Shown here in pieces: positions 9,584 through 16,328 of a stretch of DNA of 23,122 nucleotides (the first letter of the stretch is position 1; each line of letters starts with the position of its first letter). The notes beneath the pieces are model-generated. The model did not search any database. It was given only the letters and a program-made list of their open reading frames with translations, and had not been told where the DNA came from. The DNA is taken from the IMG/VR virus record IMGVR_UViG_3300036850_000005, positions 1 to 23,122 of that record; one strand, given 5' to 3'. This stretch comes from a virus. The translations under genes were made by a program, and so were the position numbers.

Positions 9584-10408
9584 ATGGCTATCCTCAGACC
9601 TATGTTAACACCTACAGTAGGTATTCCCCAGACTGTAGCAGCATCCAGACGCCCTAAGAATATGAGCCAAAGAGAATTCTATACTCTTGGTTCTCAGCAG
9701 AATAGAACTGCAGCCCCACAACAGCCGCCCGACCAAAATTACCAAGTACCTCAGACACAACAGGATCAACAGTTTGAACAAGATCCTATTAGTGGAGATT
9801 ATATCCAAGAGCAGCTAGCAAGATTTAATAACCGTACTGCTCCACCTATGCTAGAACCAGGGGCTAGAGTTAAATCTGCTAATGCTGAATTAGTGCAACC
9901 ATCTAGTTTTCAGGTTTATTATGAACAACTAAATACTATTGGAGATATTGCAGATAATCAATTAGGGGCAGCTAGTGCTAGAGCCGCCTTTCAAAGAGCT
10001 CAATCAGCTCAACAATTGCCGCTAGGATATGGTGGAACTACATCTACAGGTAGTGGAAAGAGTCTACAAAAGGGCGGCAACGCCTACGGTAATGCTATCC
10101 CATCTAATCCTGCTGCTAATTTTAAATATGCTCAAAATATTGCGGGACAGTTTGGTTGGAATGCTCAGGAATTACAGGCTTGGTATACACTGGGTATGAA
10201 AGAGTCTGGATGGAGAAACACAGCTCAAAATCCAACTAGTACAGCTTTTGGTATTGGACAGTTCTTAGACTCTACATGGAAAGGTGTGGGTATGTCTAAG
10301 ACTTCTGATCCTCAGCAGCAAGTTTTGGCTATGGCTAAGTATATTAAGAATAGGTACGGCTCTCCTTCCAAAGCATTAGCATTCCATATCTCTCATAACT
10401 GGTACTGA
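9584..10408 (+). CDS. Virion-associated lytic transglycosylase (SLT domain)
   Basis: A 274-aa protein. Residues 1-170 are Gln/Pro/Ser-rich and low complexity, probably a disordered virion-anchoring region. Residues about 180-274 are a goose-lysozyme/SLT-type domain. The likely catalytic Glu207 lies in GMKESGW, followed by the AFGIGQFLDSTW block (221-232) that forms the conserved G-x-x-Q-F motif. The domain ends with the short helix KALAFHISHNWY. Such enzymes cut the glycan strand of peptidoglycan during genome entry. Its place after the large internal protein suggests a particle-borne enzyme rather than the endolysin. Confidence 0.85.
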   Translation: MAILRPMLTPTVGIPQTVAASRRPKNMSQREFYTLGSQQNRTAAPQQPPDQNYQVPQTQQDQQFEQDPISGDYIQEQLARFNNRTAPPMLEPGARVKSANAELVQPSSFQVYYEQLNTIGDIADNQLGAASARAAFQRAQSAQQLPLGYGGTTSTGSGKSLQKGGNAYGNAIPSNPAANFKYAQNIAGQFGWNAQELQAWYTLGMKESGWRNTAQNPTSTAFGIGQFLDSTWKGVGMSKTSDPQQQVLAMAKYIKNRYGSPSKALAFHISHNWY

Positions 10409-10420
10409 TAGGGGAGTAGG

Positions 10421-10807
10421 GTGGATAAGAGAGTATACTTGCTAGCAAACCCCTTTCAGGTATTTATGATGGTAGCTTGTATACTTAGTGGTTTATCCGG
10501 GTTATTTGCTCCTAGTGAATCTTCTGCTGCTATACAAAGACTACTCCCCAAAGCTGTAGAGTTAGGGTGGTATTTAGGATTAATTATAGGAGGTGTAATT
10601 GGATTATATGGTCTGGTAAAGAATTTACTTGTAGAACGTATAGGCATGACTATATTAACAAGTATTAGTTTTGGGTATCTACTAGTCCTCATAAATGTAT
10701 CTCCACGATTACTTACTTTTTCATTATTTATTATTTTGTTTTTCTCTTTAGCCTGCCTAATAAGAATTATTCAAGTAAATAGGTTGCTGAAAAGAGAAGC
10801 AAAATGA
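10421..10807 (+). CDS. Membrane protein with about four helices, lysis block
   Basis: A 128-aa protein starting at GTG 10421 behind GGGGAG. Predicted membrane segments lie near residues 11-29, 48-66, 74-92 and 95-115, and the tail is basic (NRLLKREAK). It begins the lysis block, and its stop overlaps the next start in ATGA (10804-10807). It could be a holin, antiholin or other membrane lysis protein. Four helices is more than in most small holins, so I leave the role open. Confidence 0.7.
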   Translation: MDKRVYLLANPFQVFMMVACILSGLSGLFAPSESSAAIQRLLPKAVELGWYLGLIIGGVIGLYGLVKNLLVERIGMTILTSISFGYLLVLINVSPRLLTFSLFIILFFSLACLIRIIQVNRLLKREAK

Positions 10808-11154
10808 AATTAGAGACTATAGTAACACTCTTAGGTATTGCTACAGCTTTATTAGTTCTGGTACAAGGGTATGATTGGTGGAAGAAAAGACAAAATAAGT
10901 CTTCTACAGATGTAGTGAGTTCTGCTATGCAACTGTTAACGCCTTATCAAGTCGAGGTCGACAGGTTGAGAGCCAGTCTAGGGAAGGCTAATGACCAGAT
11001 TCTTGATCTCACAGTAAAGCTTAACAACGCAGAAACTAGAGCGGATAATTTGAATAACCAGCTTGTAGACGCTCAGACTGAGGTAGGGTATCTTCGGACC
11101 CAGGTTAAAGTATTATCCCAACAACTAAGGAATAATCCTAATGAAACTAGTTGA
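10804..11154 (+). CDS. Membrane-anchored coiled-coil protein, lysis block
   Basis: A 116-aa protein with one N-terminal membrane helix (about residues 4-21), a short WWKKR basic stop and a long heptad-type coiled coil (about 52-110: regularly spaced Leu/Val/Ile with Asn, Gln, Asp). With a cytoplasmic or external coil this topology resembles i-spanin-like or antiholin-like partners of holins. It overlaps the 77-aa holin by 14 nt, and coupling suggests they are made together. Spanins are not expected in hosts without an outer membrane, although mycolate hosts have an outer layer, so the role is uncertain. Confidence 0.65.
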   Translation: MKLETIVTLLGIATALLVLVQGYDWWKKRQNKSSTDVVSSAMQLLTPYQVEVDRLRASLGKANDQILDLTVKLNNAETRADNLNNQLVDAQTEVGYLRTQVKVLSQQLRNNPNETS

Positions 11155-11374
11155 GATTAAGGTATGGGCTTCTTCTTTAGGGACCCTCTTAGCTAGTATT
11201 ATCCTAGCTGTACTCAATGCTGTATTAGCAGGTAACACTATTTTAGGAAGTCTGCCTCCTATTCTTCAAACTCTGATTCTTGTTATCATACCTCCTGTGA
11301 TTGCTTTTCTGTCGGGTTATGCCAAGAGATCCGGTACTTCTAACGTCAGTGATAAATACTTGGATGTAGAATAA
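11141..11374 (+). CDS. Holin (two membrane helices)
   Basis: A 77-aa protein with two strongly hydrophobic segments, about residues 10-30 and 39-61, joined by a short AGNTILGS-type turn. It has a charged C-terminal tail (KRSGTSNVSDKYLDVE). Size, topology and position immediately before the endolysin match class II holins, which open the cytoplasmic membrane so the lysin can reach the cell wall. Its stop overlaps the endolysin start in TAATG at 11372-11376. Confidence 0.7.
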   Translation: MKLVEIKVWASSLGTLLASIILAVLNAVLAGNTILGSLPPILQTLILVIIPPVIAFLSGYAKRSGTSNVSDKYLDVE

Positions 11375-12300
11375 TGGTTTTATTTGGGTTAGATATATCT
11401 CATCATCAGAGTTTCAGTCTTAATTTAGTTCAATGCAAAAAAGAAGGGGTTAGTTATATATTTATCAAGTCGACAGAAGGGTCGTCGTTCATCGATCCTG
11501 CATTTGCAGCAAATCTAGCAGAAGCTAAACAAGCAGGATTGCTAGTAGCTGCATATCACTATGTTAAGTCTAATGCTACCGCCTTAGCTCAAGTACAGAA
11601 TGTAGCAAGGGTCGTCCCTAAGGATGTTCCAGTTATCCCAGATGTAGAGGCTAACTCTGGGGGAGTAGCCCTACTCCGCAGTTTTGTAGGAGAACTTCAG
11701 CATGCTGGTTATCATGTACCGCTGACGTACCTCCCCAGGTGGTATTGGCAACAGATCGGGTCACCTGATCTTACAGGGTTACCAGCTCTTTGGAGTTCTA
11801 GATATCCAGATAATGTAGTAGGTACCATGCATGATGAATATGCAGACGTTCCTGCTACTTATTGGAATGGATACGGAAATTTAAGTATAGCTGTTCTTCA
11901 GTTTACTAGTTCTGCTCGTGTGGCAGGGTATCAACCTCTAGATGCTAATGCTTTCAGAGGCACTATAGAAGACATGAAAGTATTGTTAGGAGTAAAGACC
12001 GTGGCATTAAAAGATGAATTTTGGACAGTTACAGACTATGATAACAACAAAACCCTCCCTGTCGATGCACTGACTATGCTAGGTAACTTATATCAAATGC
12101 AGTTTTATGGATCTAAGACTGCTCCATGGAATGCTCCTTCTGAGGTAGCTATGCTGAAGGATTTAGTAGCTAGAGAAGCCGTACAAATCGATGAAGCAGT
12201 ATTAGCGCAGAAAATGCATGATCTAGGTATCGGGGGAGTGACAGTAGAACAAATTAAATCTTTACTCAATGAGCTTACTCTCAAAGCAATAGGCTCTTGA
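11374..12300 (+). CDS. Endolysin, GH25 muramidase
   Basis: A 308-aa protein. The N-terminal ~200 residues are a glycoside hydrolase family 25 (Cpl-1/Cellosyl type) domain: GLDISHHQ with Asp7, VIPDVEAN with the catalytic pair Asp90 and Glu92, AVLQFTSS (173-180) and a closing Asp190-Ala-Asn-Ala-Phe. It cuts the N-acetylmuramic acid to N-acetylglucosamine bond of peptidoglycan. Residues ~205-308 are a separate helical tail, ending in a segment of the GVTVEQIKSLL type common at actinophage lysin ends and likely used for wall binding or oligomerisation. There is no signal peptide, so it should need the upstream holin. Confidence 0.9.
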   Translation: MVLFGLDISHHQSFSLNLVQCKKEGVSYIFIKSTEGSSFIDPAFAANLAEAKQAGLLVAAYHYVKSNATALAQVQNVARVVPKDVPVIPDVEANSGGVALLRSFVGELQHAGYHVPLTYLPRWYWQQIGSPDLTGLPALWSSRYPDNVVGTMHDEYADVPATYWNGYGNLSIAVLQFTSSARVAGYQPLDANAFRGTIEDMKVLLGVKTVALKDEFWTVTDYDNNKTLPVDALTMLGNLYQMQFYGSKTAPWNAPSEVAMLKDLVAREAVQIDEAVLAQKMHDLGIGGVTVEQIKSLLNELTLKAIGS

Positions 12301-12331
12301 CAGAATCATAGATTTATGATAACGTCGCTAG

Positions 12332-12703
12332 ATGGATATTAATGTAGAAAGTATCTATGTCTGGTCTAAAAACAGCAAGTGTAGGAATGAAGGTGTCTTC
12401 CAAGAACACTTGACTAAAAAATATTGCACTGACTGTCCTGTTATCAGTCAGTGCAATATTTATGGAATTGTTCACCACGAGCGTGGTATCTGGGGAGGAA
12501 CTAATGAAGCAGAAAGACTAAGGGTGGATTCTTTCTTTGTAGACTTGTTTACGCAATTATATCGGGAGGCTGGTCTCCTAGAGAATCGTTCAACTGACCC
12601 TTTAGAATCGTTAGGGCAGCTGGTGGCACTACGACAGGGAGGTATCTTCCCCACCGACGAGATTGATCACGAGAAGGATCCCAAGTTAAACCAATCTGCT
12701 TGA
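12332..12703 (+). CDS. WhiB-like (Wbl) iron-sulfur regulator
   Basis: A 123-aa protein. The four cluster-binding cysteines are Cys17, Cys32, Cys35 and Cys41 (C-x14-C-x2-C-x5-C). They are followed by the Wbl turn GIWGG (52-56) and EAERLR. Wbl proteins are actinobacterial transcription factors that bind the primary sigma factor. Phage copies exist; WhiBTM4 of mycobacteriophage TM4 inhibits host WhiB2. The C-terminal ~50 residues lack the usual basic AT-hook-like end. No good ribosome binding site precedes the ATG, and only a weak 6-bp hairpin (12305-12320) separates it from the lysin gene. Codons 30-44 lie inside a 17-bp inverted repeat that also acts as a terminator on the other strand. Its last 155 nt overlap the convergent 150-aa gene. 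Confidence 0.88.
   Translation: MDINVESIYVWSKNSKCRNEGVFQEHLTKKYCTDCPVISQCNIYGIVHHERGIWGGTNEAERLRVDSFFVDLFTQLYREAGLLENRSTDPLESLGQLVALRQGGIFPTDEIDHEKDPKLNQSA
12416..12461 (-). terminator. Intrinsic terminator of the leftward operon, inside the Wbl gene
   Basis: A perfect 17-bp inverted repeat (arms 12419-12435 and 12445-12461) surrounds a 9-nt loop. Read on the - strand, the second arm runs into six T residues (complement of the A run 12416-12421), giving the stem plus U-tract of a Rho-independent terminator. It lies ~90 nt past the stop (12549) of the last leftward gene. Read on the + strand the stem lacks a following T run, so it should stop only leftward transcription. The same bases encode the KKYCTDC...QCNIYG region of the Wbl protein. 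Confidence 0.85.
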
Positions 12704-13001
12704 GTGTTCCTTTAGCACATTCTATAGAACAATGAGAGATGCTGGTAACATTCCATCGATATGCGAATGTGCCACCACAGAACTTGCACTGTTTTTCTTT
12801 AAATTTATAGCCTTGAGTATCAAAATAGATAATAGCGGACTCAGCCTCGCGCATCTTATCTAATGTCGTCTCAGCAGGTAGTTCTACTGGGATAGAACTA
12901 AACTCCTCTGCTGAGCCCCCCATTAGCTCAAATACTTTAGCTGCTTCTTCTAAGGCACGTTTGGCCTTAGTTTCTTCGCTGAGTTTTCCGCGTCCCATCA
13001 T
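12549..13001 (-). CDS. Zinc-knuckle protein, last gene of the leftward operon
   Basis: A 150-aa protein (148 aa if the second of two tandem ATGs is used, which is better spaced from AAGGA). A helical N-terminal half is followed by a likely zinc site, Cys72-x2-Cys75 ... Cys91-x3-Cys95. After it come WDPS and RWGR and a Pro-rich PVVVPPAAL, a style I associate with conserved actinophage proteins of unknown function. Treble-clef-like DNA or RNA binding is plausible. The 3' end overlaps the convergent Wbl gene by 155 nt, and both reading frames look conserved in style. The preceding 35-aa gene ends inside its ATGATGG start. Confidence 0.75.
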   Translation of the reverse strand: MMGRGKLSEETKAKRALEEAAKVFELMGGSAEEFSSIPVELPAETTLDKMREAESAIIYFDTQGYKFKEKQCKFCGGTFAYRWNVTSISHCSIECAKGTLKQIGLTWDPSRDQSRRWGRYLPVVVPPAALTILKGQLNDSLGDQPPDIIA

Positions 13002-13105
13002 TTATCCTTAGTAATTATTTTGTGCTGACAATCACAGTGTGTCTTGTGTTTTTTAATACCTAGGCACTCTGCATGGTTCTTCTCTGTGCAAGGCTTACAG
13101 ATCAT
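12998..13105 (-). CDS. 35-aa Cys/His-rich microprotein
   Basis: A short gene starting at the ATG 13105-13103, whose first A is the last base of the preceding stop (TAATG). It ends at a TGA (13000-12998) overlapping the two ATGs of the 150-aa gene. The product begins MICKPCTEKNHAEC and has Cys3, Cys6, Cys14, Cys24 and Cys26 plus His11, His20, His23 and His28. Five cysteines in 35 residues and perfect junctions on both sides argue for a real coupled gene encoding a small metal-binding protein. I do not recognise a family. Confidence 0.65.
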   Translation of the reverse strand: MICKPCTEKNHAECLGIKKHKTHCDCQHKIITKDK

Positions 13106-13329
13106 TATGACCTGCTAAACGAAATATCTTCATTATACTCCATCATTCGTTCTGGGGTATTTTTTATTTTATCACATCTCATATATTGCCCATTTTTATT
13201 AGAACAGTGAGTACACCAAACATTCCAAATGTTCGGATCTTCTTCGTCCTGTTTAATAACAGGGTAGTGGTGGATAATAATAACACCATATCCTATGATT
13301 TTAGGTTTATTATCGTCCGGTACTTCCAT
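13105..13329 (-). CDS. Small CxxC protein
   Basis: A 74-aa protein with an Ile/His-rich stretch (GVIIIHHYPV, about residues 15-24) and a probable zinc site, Cys39-x2-Cys42 with Cys52 nearby (WCTHC, MRC). It starts 20 nt inside the 3' end of the dUTPase gene, and its stop is shared with the start of the 35-aa microprotein. Function is unknown. It belongs to the group of Cys-rich short proteins scattered through this operon. Confidence 0.65.
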   Translation of the reverse strand: MEVPDDNKPKIIGYGVIIIHHYPVIKQDEEDPNIWNVWCTHCSNKNGQYMRCDKIKNTPERMMEYNEDISFSRS

Positions 13330-13753
13330 GACCTTTTCCCCCTCTGTCGGTCGGAGTCAATTCTGGTACCCACTCAAAAGATGGCCGAAAGTAGGGAATT
13401 ATAGCAAGCTGTGCTATTCTTTCCCCTATGTTAAATTCCTGACCTTTGGGACCATGGTTGATAATATTAGCATAAATTTCACCACGATATCCTGTATCTA
13501 TTACCCCTGCTAGGACATCAATACCCATTATCTTAGCTAGTCCAGAACGGGGGAGTATCAGACCCATACAATTAGTAGGGAGTTCGATAGCTATGCCGGT
13601 CGGTATAGCTTCCCACTTGTTCCCGAAAGCAGGAAGCCAAAATGGGACACACGCTATCAAATCAAAACAAGAGTCTTCCTTGAATTGATAGGTAAGTCTT
13701 TCTTGTAGGTTAATACCGTACTCTTTAAGGTTGCGTACTGCTTTAATCTTCAT
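13310..13753 (-). CDS. dut: dUTP diphosphatase
   Basis: A 147-aa trimeric-type dUTPase with all five family motifs: DLIA (from Asp31), PRSGLA (68-73), GVIDTGYRGEI (83-93) with the catalytic Asp86, GERIAQL (110-116) and the C-terminal P-loop-like RGGKGHGSTG (137-146). It converts dUTP to dUMP and pyrophosphate, lowering uracil in phage DNA and supplying the dTMP pathway. The same operon encodes a uracil-DNA glycosylase and a DNA polymerase, so uracil control appears to be an organised function here. Its start overlaps the end of a 53-aa gene. Confidence 0.95.
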   Translation of the reverse strand: MKIKAVRNLKEYGINLQERLTYQFKEDSCFDLIACVPFWLPAFGNKWEAIPTGIAIELPTNCMGLILPRSGLAKIMGIDVLAGVIDTGYRGEIYANIINHGPKGQEFNIGERIAQLAIIPYFRPSFEWVPELTPTDRGGKGHGSTGR

Positions 13754-13904
13754 TAGTTAATCTTTCTAATTGTACTCTTGATACTAATTTATTAACTCTA
13801 TTAGCCAGGTCTGGGTCTAGTACAACTAATTCTAATCTTTTCTCTATCTGTCTTGTTAGTTCTGCTTGTCTTTCTTCTCTAAGTCTTCTCGACAGGTAGC
13901 TCAT
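13743..13904 (-). CDS. 53-aa charged helical protein upstream of dut
   Basis: A short gene from ATG 13904 to TAA 13743, ending 11 nt inside the dUTPase gene. The product starts MSYLSRRLREERQAEL and is rich in Arg, Glu and Leu with heptad-like spacing, so it is probably one or two helices. It fills the only gap between the 72-aa gene and dut, starts 12 nt after the former's stop and has an AAGG upstream. Codons 3-6 contain one copy of the dispersed CCTGTCGR motif. No family recognised. Confidence 0.6.
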   Translation of the reverse strand: MSYLSRRLREERQAELTRQIEKRLELVVLDPDLANRVNKLVSRVQLERLTNED

Positions 13905-13916
13905 AGAATGTTTACC

Positions 13917-14135
13917 TTAAATTGATTTTATTACTGGTCCGCGCCATAATGGAGGGTTAGAGGGATGATGTAGGTAATAGTGAATACTAAGTACGTCTAT
14001 TGCTGATTGAGAACCTATAGAAGAAGCATTAACTCTACAACATTCGTAGCCTGTATATTGGCAGATAAACCATATCTCATTTTGTATTGTCACTACACAC
14101 TCTTCAAATGGTTTGCGCTCTCTTGAGTTCTTCAC
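13917..14135 (-). CDS. 72-aa hypothetical protein
   Basis: Starts at GTG 14135 because an in-frame TAG lies two codons upstream; the ribosome binding site is weak. The product has three cysteines in the middle (one in WFICQY, a pair in GYECCR) and ends in a Pro/Trp segment. It follows a 122-nt non-coding stretch with a strong hairpin. Compact size and tight spacing to the next gene (12 nt) support it as real, but no function can be assigned. Confidence 0.5.
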   Translation of the reverse strand: MKNSRERKPFEECVVTIQNEIWFICQYTGYECCRVNASSIGSQSAIDVLSIHYYLHHPSNPPLWRGPVIKSI

Positions 14136-14150
14136 GCTCTATACGACGCG

Positions 14151-14219
14151 AGTCACTCGACCCTATGACGTGATCCTGGGGTGCAGGTCATCTACTGCAC
14201 CGGTCCAGGTCGGGGGACT
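14151..14219. other. Structured non-coding element between two leftward genes
   Basis: The 122 nt from 14136 to 14257 hold no plausible gene on the - strand: every frame is interrupted within a few codons. Instead there is a long imperfect fold. A 12-bp stem formed by 14175-14186 and 14195-14209 has an 8-nt loop and a 3-nt bulge at 14202-14204. Outer pairings CGA/TCG and AGTC/GACT reach 14151-14219. Neither strand has a T run after the stem, so it is not a standard terminator. It may be an mRNA processing or stability element. I could not fit it to a tRNA. Confidence 0.45.
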
Positions 14220-14257
14220 ACTACTTAACATAAGATAGGTTATCGAACATCGAGTTA

Positions 14258-14584
14258 TCAGGGCCTAGTTTCGTCACCGTGACGTAATGGGTCATGAGGA
14301 AGACCCTTCCGGCTAAGATCTACTGCATAGCACATGTCACACTTACCGCTATGGATATCGAAAGTACCCAAACACTTCACACTATGCCAAAAATCTTGCG
14401 AGCTAAACATCCCCCTAGATGCCAGTTCTCTGTGTATAGATTCAACCAAAACCCGTTCTACAAAAGTAGAATTAAGTAATGCAGTTACTCTCCCATTTGG
14501 TGTTTGTACTACCGATGACATCTGTATTGCATGGTATATAGCAGACCTAATAGCAGATTGTTCTTGGTTATAAGATAAGTTCAT
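14258..14584 (-). CDS. 108-aa hypothetical protein with CxxC
   Basis: Starts at ATG 14584, one base after the stop of the RuvC-like gene. The N-terminal ~60 residues look helical (SYNQEQSAIRSAIYHAIQM, then VERVLVESIHREL). The C-terminus carries Cys71, Cys82 and Cys85 with His78 (KCLGTF, then KCDMC), a possible zinc site. No catalytic motif recognised. The Cys pattern groups it with the other small metal-binding-like proteins of the operon. Confidence 0.65.
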   Translation of the reverse strand: MNLSYNQEQSAIRSAIYHAIQMSSVVQTPNGRVTALLNSTFVERVLVESIHRELASRGMFSSQDFWHSVKCLGTFDIHSGKCDMCYAVDLSRKGLPHDPLRHGDETRP

Positions 14585-14585
14585 T

Positions 14586-15020
14586 TCAACTATCCAATAC
14601 TCTCGCTCTAATTAATCCTCTTCTATGTAATTCCCAGTAGCCGATGAGATAAGAAGCTTGCCAATCTGGCATGTGTTTAGTCTTATCTACTTTCATGCCA
14701 GACCACAGAGCCGCAACCATCTTAACGTTCGGGGGTATCTCTACTACTTCTATCTTGTGTCTTCTGGCATATCCTTTAATATCCCCTATTCGTTGAGCTG
14801 TCAGGAGCTTGTCCCCCGTATGGGAAATGCCCGGTCTAGGTCTGTATGACTCTATAATGAATAGCTCTACTGTATCGGGAGTCTTCTCTATCTTTTCGTC
14901 AAACTCCTTTTCTGTAAGACTCTCCATAGCTTCCGGTGTACACTGCTCATCCCACAGCGTCCTACCTGTCGATCGTTTACTAGCACTCCCTCCTGGATCC
15001 CAGCTTATATATTTAATCAT
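14586..15020 (-). CDS. RuvC-like (RNase H-fold) nuclease or Holliday junction resolvase
   Basis: A 144-aa protein with an RNase H-like pattern: first strand KYISWDPGGSAS with Asp8, a central strand ending LFIIESYR with Glu57, the middle segment EVVEIPPNVK, and a final helix MPDWQASYLIGYWELHRRG with Asp119. These three acidic residues fit the metal-binding site of RuvC-type nucleases. Such phage enzymes resolve branched DNA before packaging. The family is deduced from motif layout; a different RNase H-fold nuclease is possible. Its start overlaps the stop of the exoribonuclease gene by 4 nt. Confidence 0.65.
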   Translation of the reverse strand: MIKYISWDPGGSASKRSTGRTLWDEQCTPEAMESLTEKEFDEKIEKTPDTVELFIIESYRPRPGISHTGDKLLTAQRIGDIKGYARRHKIEVVEIPPNVKMVAALWSGMKVDKTKHMPDWQASYLIGYWELHRRGLIRARVLDS

Positions 15021-15496
15021 GGATTAGTATACTCCAGTAATTCAAGGAATACTCTGTGATTCCAGTGTGCATCTGCTAAAGCATGATGTTCTTGTGCATT
15101 AGGAATACTGAGACTTTCTGTAGTAACTCCTATATGGTACATAAACTGTCTGATGTCTAAACACAACATAGGCCAGCTTTCCGGTTTATCTATCATCTTA
15201 CCGTATAAGCTACACATCAATACCCAGTCGTAATCTGCATAGTACCCCCAGAATTCAGGTCTCTCCCCCACAAACTCTAAGATCTCATCTGCAATCTGTT
15301 TTCTAGATAATTGGTTTTTCCCGTTTAGATGTGGTTTAACATTAGCTAATACCCAATCATTAGCTAATGACCAATCAACCCCCTCAAACTCTGCATAGTA
15401 TGCCTCGCTATCTTCTCTCACTACCCCAACAGAGATAGGGATAATAGGATGCTCTGCCCCATTCTCGATAAACTCAAAGTCAAAGAATATTCTCAT
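15017..15496 (-). CDS. 3'-5' exoribonuclease, Rv2179c-like (DEDDh)
   Basis: A 159-aa protein with DEDDh exonuclease motifs: FDFEFIE with Asp6 and Glu8, YYADYDWVL with Asp90 (or Asp88), and the C-terminal His137 ... Asp142 in EHHALADAHW. The opening MRIFFDFEFIENG, followed by PISVGVV, closely follows the mycobacterial Rv2179c family, which degrades 3' RNA overhangs. In a phage it may process phage or host RNA or recycle nucleotides. It is coupled to the upstream gene by an ATGA overlap at 15493-15496. Confidence 0.85.
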   Translation of the reverse strand: MRIFFDFEFIENGAEHPIIPISVGVVREDSEAYYAEFEGVDWSLANDWVLANVKPHLNGKNQLSRKQIADEILEFVGERPEFWGYYADYDWVLMCSLYGKMIDKPESWPMLCLDIRQFMYHIGVTTESLSIPNAQEHHALADAHWNHRVFLELLEYTNP

Positions 15497-15861
15497 CTTC
15501 TATTATCTTTCCTTAGCCGACAGGCAACCAGTGGCTCATCGATATATTCGCTTAGTCGTAAAGGTACTCCAAATATTTTAGCGTCTCTGTACATATGCCT
15601 ATCTGGTGACGCTACCCAGTTAAGAGGTATCAGCACATACAACTCAGCATCGAATTTAGCGTACTTCCAGGAATCTATTGTATGAAGAATATCTTTTGAT
15701 TGTTGTAGTGTTAACCAATCGGGTATATATTCACGTACAAGATTGTCATTATCCCAATCTATGGGATCAGTGCTAAATCCAGAATGAAGATTAATCTTAT
15801 GCCGAATATCTCTAATCCTAGGAATTCCTTCGTTCGTCGGATAAATAGGAGGCTCAGTCAT
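15493..15861 (-). CDS. 122-aa hypothetical protein
   Basis: A soluble protein rich in Asp, Arg, Ile and Pro (IYPTNEGIPRIRDIRHK at the N-terminus, LYVLIPLNWVASPDRH in the middle, Arg-rich end). No recognisable domain, membrane span or metal site. It overlaps neighbours by 4 nt at both ends, so it is expressed as part of the DNA-metabolism operon. Function unknown. Confidence 0.7.
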   Translation of the reverse strand: MTEPPIYPTNEGIPRIRDIRHKINLHSGFSTDPIDWDNDNLVREYIPDWLTLQQSKDILHTIDSWKYAKFDAELYVLIPLNWVASPDRHMYRDAKIFGVPLRLSEYIDEPLVACRLRKDNRR

Positions 15862-16169
15862 ATTAACTCGATCTTCAAGTTAGGGTTACCATGCTTCTTA
15901 CGAAGATAAGTCTCTAGATTCTTCCTGTAGGAATCTCTTTCCCTCTCCATAGCGTCAGCAAGCTCTTTAAAATACTCTTCTTCGGTAATAATACCCTTGT
16001 CTATGAGGAGCTTAGCGATAACTCCACAGTTAGCCAGAGCAGTGTTAATACCTGTACGAATATGTTTTAGATCTCCCTCAGCATTATCGTATTGTATCAT
16101 ATATCCGACGCCAGCCATCATAGCGTGTTGTGCTGCTAACAAGCGTGCCCGCTCTTCTTCAAGACTCAT
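15858..16169 (-). CDS. 103-aa helical protein of unknown function
   Basis: Almost wholly helical, with Glu/Arg/Ala at the N-terminus and a Lys-rich C-terminal helix. The segment GIITEEEYFKELADAMERERD (about residues 59-79) resembles helical pairs of small phage proteins without a known role. The ATG directly follows the TAA of the 52-aa zinc-finger gene (TAAATG), and the stop overlaps the next start, so it is co-translated with both. Confidence 0.7.
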   Translation of the reverse strand: MSLEEERARLLAAQHAMMAGVGYMIQYDNAEGDLKHIRTGINTALANCGVIAKLLIDKGIITEEEYFKELADAMERERDSYRKNLETYLRKKHGNPNLKIELI

Positions 16170-16328
16170 TTAAACCCACCAATTCTTATCGCACTCAGTA
16201 CACCACGAATGTTTTCTTTTTCCTGCATCAATTAATTCTGACTTAATAAAACTTCTACTATATAATCCTTCAGGATAATGGTGTTTACAATTTCTCTGTA
16301 TCCGCCATTTTCTGAATATCCGAAACAT
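16170..16328 (-). CDS. 52-aa zinc-finger-like microprotein
   Basis: A short gene from ATG 16328 to TAA 16172-16170, directly abutting the next ATG. The product has a basic N-terminus (MFRIFRKWRIQR), then Cys14-x2-His17 and, 26 residues later, Cys43-x2-Cys46 (NCKHH and WCTEC), ending KNWWV. The Cys-His/Cys-Cys arrangement suggests a single zinc knuckle. Its first 44 nt overlap the end of the gene at 16285-16491. The clean junction downstream and codon-like composition support it. Confidence 0.6.
   Translation of the reverse strand: MFRIFRKWRIQRNCKHHYPEGLYSRSFIKSELIDAGKRKHSWCTECDKNWWV

Noticed and set aside
12305-12320. 6-bp hairpin between endolysin and Wbl genes as a terminator
   Set aside because: The stem is short and A/T-rich and has no following T run on either strand.
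13186-13513. Rightward ORFs over the 74-aa gene and dut
   Set aside because: They are antisense shadows; the leftward frames hold a complete dUTPase and a coupled small gene.
14136-14257. Possible tRNA in the hairpin gap
   Set aside because: The central loop is 8 nt and no T arm or D arm can be placed.
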